A program made the position numbers and the translations under genes. Below are positions 61,148 through 64,000 of a stretch of 64,000 bases of DNA, in pieces. The stretch's first letter is position 1. Each line of letters begins with the position of its first letter. The notes below the pieces were generated by a model, which was not told the DNA's origin, made no database searches, and saw only the letters and a program-made list of their open reading frames with translations. Source of the DNA: Proteiniphilum acetatigenes DSM 18083 (GTDB taxonomy: Bacteria; Bacteroidota; Bacteroidia; Bacteroidales; Dysgonomonadaceae); contig NZ_KB905706.1 of NCBI RefSeq assembly GCF_000380985.1, positions 1-64,000 on the forward strand, given 5' to 3'.

Positions 61148-64000
61148 TTAAAAAGTTATATTAACACCCACATTGAATATTCTGAGTTGCGGGTAATATG
61201 TGCCTTTGCCGTCTTGTGTTTCGGGATCTATCTCCTTTATCTTATCAAAAGTCAATAAGTTATATCCGCTTACATATACCCGGCAATGGGAAATGCTCAA
61301 TCGGTTCAACCAGTTATTCTCAGGAATAGTGTATCCCAACTCCATATTCTTCAGGCGAAGGAAAGAGGCATCTTTAAGGTAATAAGTAGAGCCGTAACTC
61401 TCCATTGAATTAATGCTGCCCCCTGCCCTTGGCTGCGTGCCGTTTATATTATCGGGCGTCCATCGGTCTTGCACCTGGCTCATATAGAAGTTCCCGGTTT
61501 GATCGACACGCGAATATACCGCTTGTTTGGCCCGGCCCTGTCCCTGCAATAAAACGGAGAGGTCGAAGTTTTTCCAATCGGCGCCTAATGTCAGGCCGAA
61601 CACTATTTCCGGAAAATTAGTCAGTGGCTGCCTTACCCGGTCCATCGAGTTGATCTCTCCATTGTCGTCTACATCTTTAAATATAAGATCTCCGGGGCGT
61701 GCTCCTTCCATATGAGGATATGACTCCAGATGCGCCTGGTCTTTAAAGACACCTATTACTTCGTAATAAAGGCCTGCACCTAAAGGCATCCCTTCTTCTT
61801 TCAAATAATCATACCCTTCACCCCAGGGCGTTTCGTCCATATAGATGACCTTGTTACGGGCATATAAGAAGTTTCCCGAAGCATTGAAATTCACTGCCCC
61901 GATCCGGCTTCTGTGATTTAGCTGTAATTCCACGCCTTTATTTTCTACTTTCCCGATGTTTTCGTCGGGCAGGTCTTTCAGCCCCGTATATTGTGGAATA
62001 GAGGCATTCCGCTGCCGCAGGATATTGGATCTTTTGGTTTTGAAAATATCAAATTCGACACCTAATAAACCGTTCCAGAAATCACCGTCCAGTCCTATGT
62101 TATAAGTATCGGCAACTTCCCATGTGATATTTTTGTTAGGAAAGCCTTCCTGATAAACACCTTGCACATCGGTATTGCCAAAAACATAATTCCGTCCGGT
62201 TGCATATTTCAGCAAATACTGGAAAGCCCCCACATTATCGTTCCCTTGTTGCCCGTAAGAGGCTCTTATCTTCAGATTATTTATCCATTGCAGATTCCCC
62301 TTGATAAAGTTCTCTTCCGACAATCTCCATCCGAGTGATATACCGGGAAAGAATCCCCATTTTTTACCCGCTGCAAAAATATAGGAACCATCGTACCTGA
62401 AATTGAACTGAGCCATGTATTTACCGGCATAGTCGTACCCCAGCCGTCCGAAATAACTCATACGGGCCTGCTCGTACGCGCTGCCTCCGTTATCATAATG
62501 CTCTTTGTTGGTACTTCCTGCAAAAAGCTGGTCAATGGCGGTCGATAAGTAATTGGAACGGGACCCCCAGAAGTCATTTCCCTTCAATTCATTTTGCTCA
62601 TAGCCTAACAAAAGGTCGAGCCCGTGCACATCGTTAAACCTGCGATTGTACATTACCTTCGCATTGAAAGTAAGCGAAGTGCGGGGGATATAATCCTGCC
62701 TGAGAGACGCATAATCACGGGTACCGTTTTTCTTTTTTTCATAGGTATCGGTTTCCTGATCCCAGACGTAATAATAAAAGGGAGTTCTCCATTCTTTTCT
62801 TTCCATGCCTTCTTTATCGAAAGCCATGTATCCGTCGACCGACAATCCTTCGGTCAACCACGATAGATCGAGCCTGGCAGTAAATGTACTGTTAAAAACC
62901 GACTTATTATAGTTTCGGTATCCGGTTTCGTCGGTGACCAGTGTCACCGGATTACCGACATCCATCCCGGCGGTAGGTAATCCATTGGGATAGCGGGCCA
63001 ATGACGTGGGGAAGGAACGAAGCAAACTATAAAAGATGGTTCCTGCATCGGATCCTGAATAATGCTGATCCTCAATTCTTCCGGCAAGATCGACCGACGC
63101 GCTGAGGTACCTGGTGATCTGTGCATCGATATTCGATCGTATATTGTATTGGCGATAGTAGGTATTACTGTTTTTATAGATGGCATCCTGGTCGGCAAAT
63201 CCGGCACCGATAAAATATTTAATCCTTTCGTTTCCGCCTCTTAACGATATATTATGTTTTTGCTGCAAAGAAGTCTCCCGGAGGGTCTCTTTCAACCAGT
63301 CGGTATTCGGATAGTTAATCGGATCGGAACCATTGCGGAATTTTTCTATTTCTTCGGCCGTATAGCGGGGAACACGTCCTTCATATTCTTCAATTTCATT
63401 GAATACCTCTGCAAATGTTGCGGCATCTGCCAATTCAGGGAGGCGGGTTGGTTGTTGAAATCCTATATTATAAGAATAATCTATCGTGGGTTTACCTTCT
63501 TTGCCTCGTTTGGTAGTTATCAGAATTACACCGTTCGCCGAACGCGACCCGTAAATAGCTGCCGAAGCATCTTTCAGAACAGTAATACTTTCGATATCGT
63601 CCGGGTTTATGCGGTCCCAGTTCCCACTACGGTTGGCGATACCATCTACCAGTATCAACGGATCGGTATTGCCGGTTGTACTTTTACCACGAATGCTTAT
63701 GGATGCCCCGTCTGAGCCAGGCTCTCCTGATCTGACATTCATTATTACCCCCGACATTCGCCCCTGCAATGACTGGCCTAAGTTCTGAGAGGGACTCTTG
63801 ACTATCTCTTCCCCTTTTGTCAATGAGATGGATCCGGTTACCAGTCCTTTCTTCTGTGTCCCATAACCTACGACCACAAGCTCGTTTAAAGTCTGGAGAT
63901 CTTCCTTGAGTGTTATTTGAAAATCATTTCTATCCCCGACGTTTATTTCCTGGGGTAAATATCCGATATATGAGACATGAATAGCTGCATTATCTGATAC
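61148..64000 (-). CDS. SusC/RagA-family TonB-dependent transporter, PUL 3, 5' partial
   Basis: The frame is open from the window end. The first visible residues (HVSYIGYLPQEINVGDRNDF) are the end of the carboxypeptidase-regulatory domain. Then come LNELVVVGYGTQKKGLVTGS, the plug (GKSTTGNTDPLILVDGI, IYGSRSANGVILITTKRG) and a full beta-barrel ending FNVGVNITF. About 951 residues are visible; the signal peptide and N-terminal region lie beyond 64000. It belongs to a different SusC subgroup from those of PULs 1 and 2, with the common VVVGYGTQ motif instead of VVAFGTQ. Confidence 0.95.
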   Translation of the reverse strand, partial: VSDNAAIHVSYIGYLPQEINVGDRNDFQITLKEDLQTLNELVVVGYGTQKKGLVTGSISLTKGEEIVKSPSQNLGQSLQGRMSGVIMNVRSGEPGSDGASISIRGKSTTGNTDPLILVDGIANRSGNWDRINPDDIESITVLKDASAAIYGSRSANGVILITTKRGKEGKPTIDYSYNIGFQQPTRLPELADAATFAEVFNEIEEYEGRVPRYTAEEIEKFRNGSDPINYPNTDWLKETLRETSLQQKHNISLRGGNERIKYFIGAGFADQDAIYKNSNTYYRQYNIRSNIDAQITRYLSASVDLAGRIEDQHYSGSDAGTIFYSLLRSFPTSLARYPNGLPTAGMDVGNPVTLVTDETGYRNYNKSVFNSTFTARLDLSWLTEGLSVDGYMAFDKEGMERKEWRTPFYYYVWDQETDTYEKKKNGTRDYASLRQDYIPRTSLTFNAKVMYNRRFNDVHGLDLLLGYEQNELKGNDFWGSRSNYLSTAIDQLFAGSTNKEHYDNGGSAYEQARMSYFGRLGYDYAGKYMAQFNFRYDGSYIFAAGKKWGFFPGISLGWRLSEENFIKGNLQWINNLKIRASYGQQGNDNVGAFQYLLKYATGRNYVFGNTDVQGVYQEGFPNKNITWEVADTYNIGLDGDFWNGLLGVEFDIFKTKRSNILRQRNASIPQYTGLKDLPDENIGKVENKGVELQLNHRSRIGAVNFNASGNFLYARNKVIYMDETPWGEGYDYLKEEGMPLGAGLYYEVIGVFKDQAHLESYPHMEGARPGDLIFKDVDDNGEINSMDRVRQPLTNFPEIVFGLTLGADWKNFDLSVLLQGQGRAKQAVYSRVDQTGNFYMSQVQDRWTPDNINGTQPRAGGSINSMESYGSTYYLKDASFLRLKNMELGYTIPENNWLNRLSISHCRVYVSGYNLLTFDKIKEIDPETQDGKGTYYPQLRIFNVGVNITF

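Noticed and set aside
1-64000. tRNA, rRNA, CRISPR arrays, complete insertion sequences
   Set aside because: None was recognised by reading. There is no transposase-like protein, no regularly spaced repeat-spacer array and no tRNA cloverleaf pattern. A dedicated tRNA and covariance-model search would be needed to exclude small RNAs.

Overview
The window is a stretch of a Bacteroidota chromosome, most likely order Bacteroidales. Supporting signs are three SusC/SusD outer-membrane pairs with their lipoproteins, promoter-like TAnnTTTG -7 elements, starts without Shine-Dalgarno sequences, and Bacteroides-type rhamnose genes. Genus cannot be read from sequence alone; the gene set would suit a Dysgonomonadaceae-like polysaccharide degrader. 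Almost everything here serves the capture and breakdown of plant, yeast or host glycans. I see no rRNA, tRNA, CRISPR array or complete insertion sequence.

Layout. 1-752: end of a mannonate-oxidoreductase-like SDR. 753-1756: regulatory DNA and a decayed SusC gene carrying a 19-C tract. 1795-9343 (+): PUL 1, with SusC (broken by one frameshift), SusD and two discoidin-like lipoproteins. 9461-14363 (+): an unknown lipoprotein, a GH92 alpha-mannosidase and a second unknown lipoprotein. 14378-15511 (-): a beta-propeller-like lipoprotein. 15705-17099 (+): a GH140/DUF4038 hydrolase. 17164-24765 (-): PUL 2, a gene-for-gene paralogue of PUL 1 in the opposite direction. 24945-25964: a divergent phage-like regulator pair (small HTH protein and S24 repressor).

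26008-39040 (-): a long catabolic operon read from E2, E3 and a fused E1 of a 2-oxoacid dehydrogenase through a PHP protein, a fused class II aldolase/SDR, a four-helix-bundle protein, a SorE-like zinc dehydrogenase and a two-domain class II aldolase to transaldolase. I do not recognise this combination as a described pathway and rank it as the best candidate for a new system. 39410-46850 (-): a second operon with a D-lyxose/D-mannose-type isomerase, PfkB kinase, mannitol-1-phosphate dehydrogenase-like enzyme, GH92 and a GxGYxYP lipoprotein. It is preceded by a LacI-family gene (47053-48051). Near-identical 16-bp palindromes occur in front of this operon, in front of lacI, and 45 kb away upstream of PUL 1, which suggests one mannose-linked regulon.

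48336-57548 (+): L-rhamnose utilisation (kinase, isomerase, transporter, AraC regulator, two GH78-like rhamnosidases). This cluster lacks the usual rhamnulose-1-phosphate aldolase; the fused aldolase/SDR at 30178-32187 is a candidate to supply it. 57699-59372 (-): a NodB-fold-like lipoprotein. 59511-64000 (-): PUL 3, SusD and a SusC cut by the window end. Short degenerate intergenic repeats sit between many genes of these operons; one inverted pair brackets the four-helix-bundle gene.
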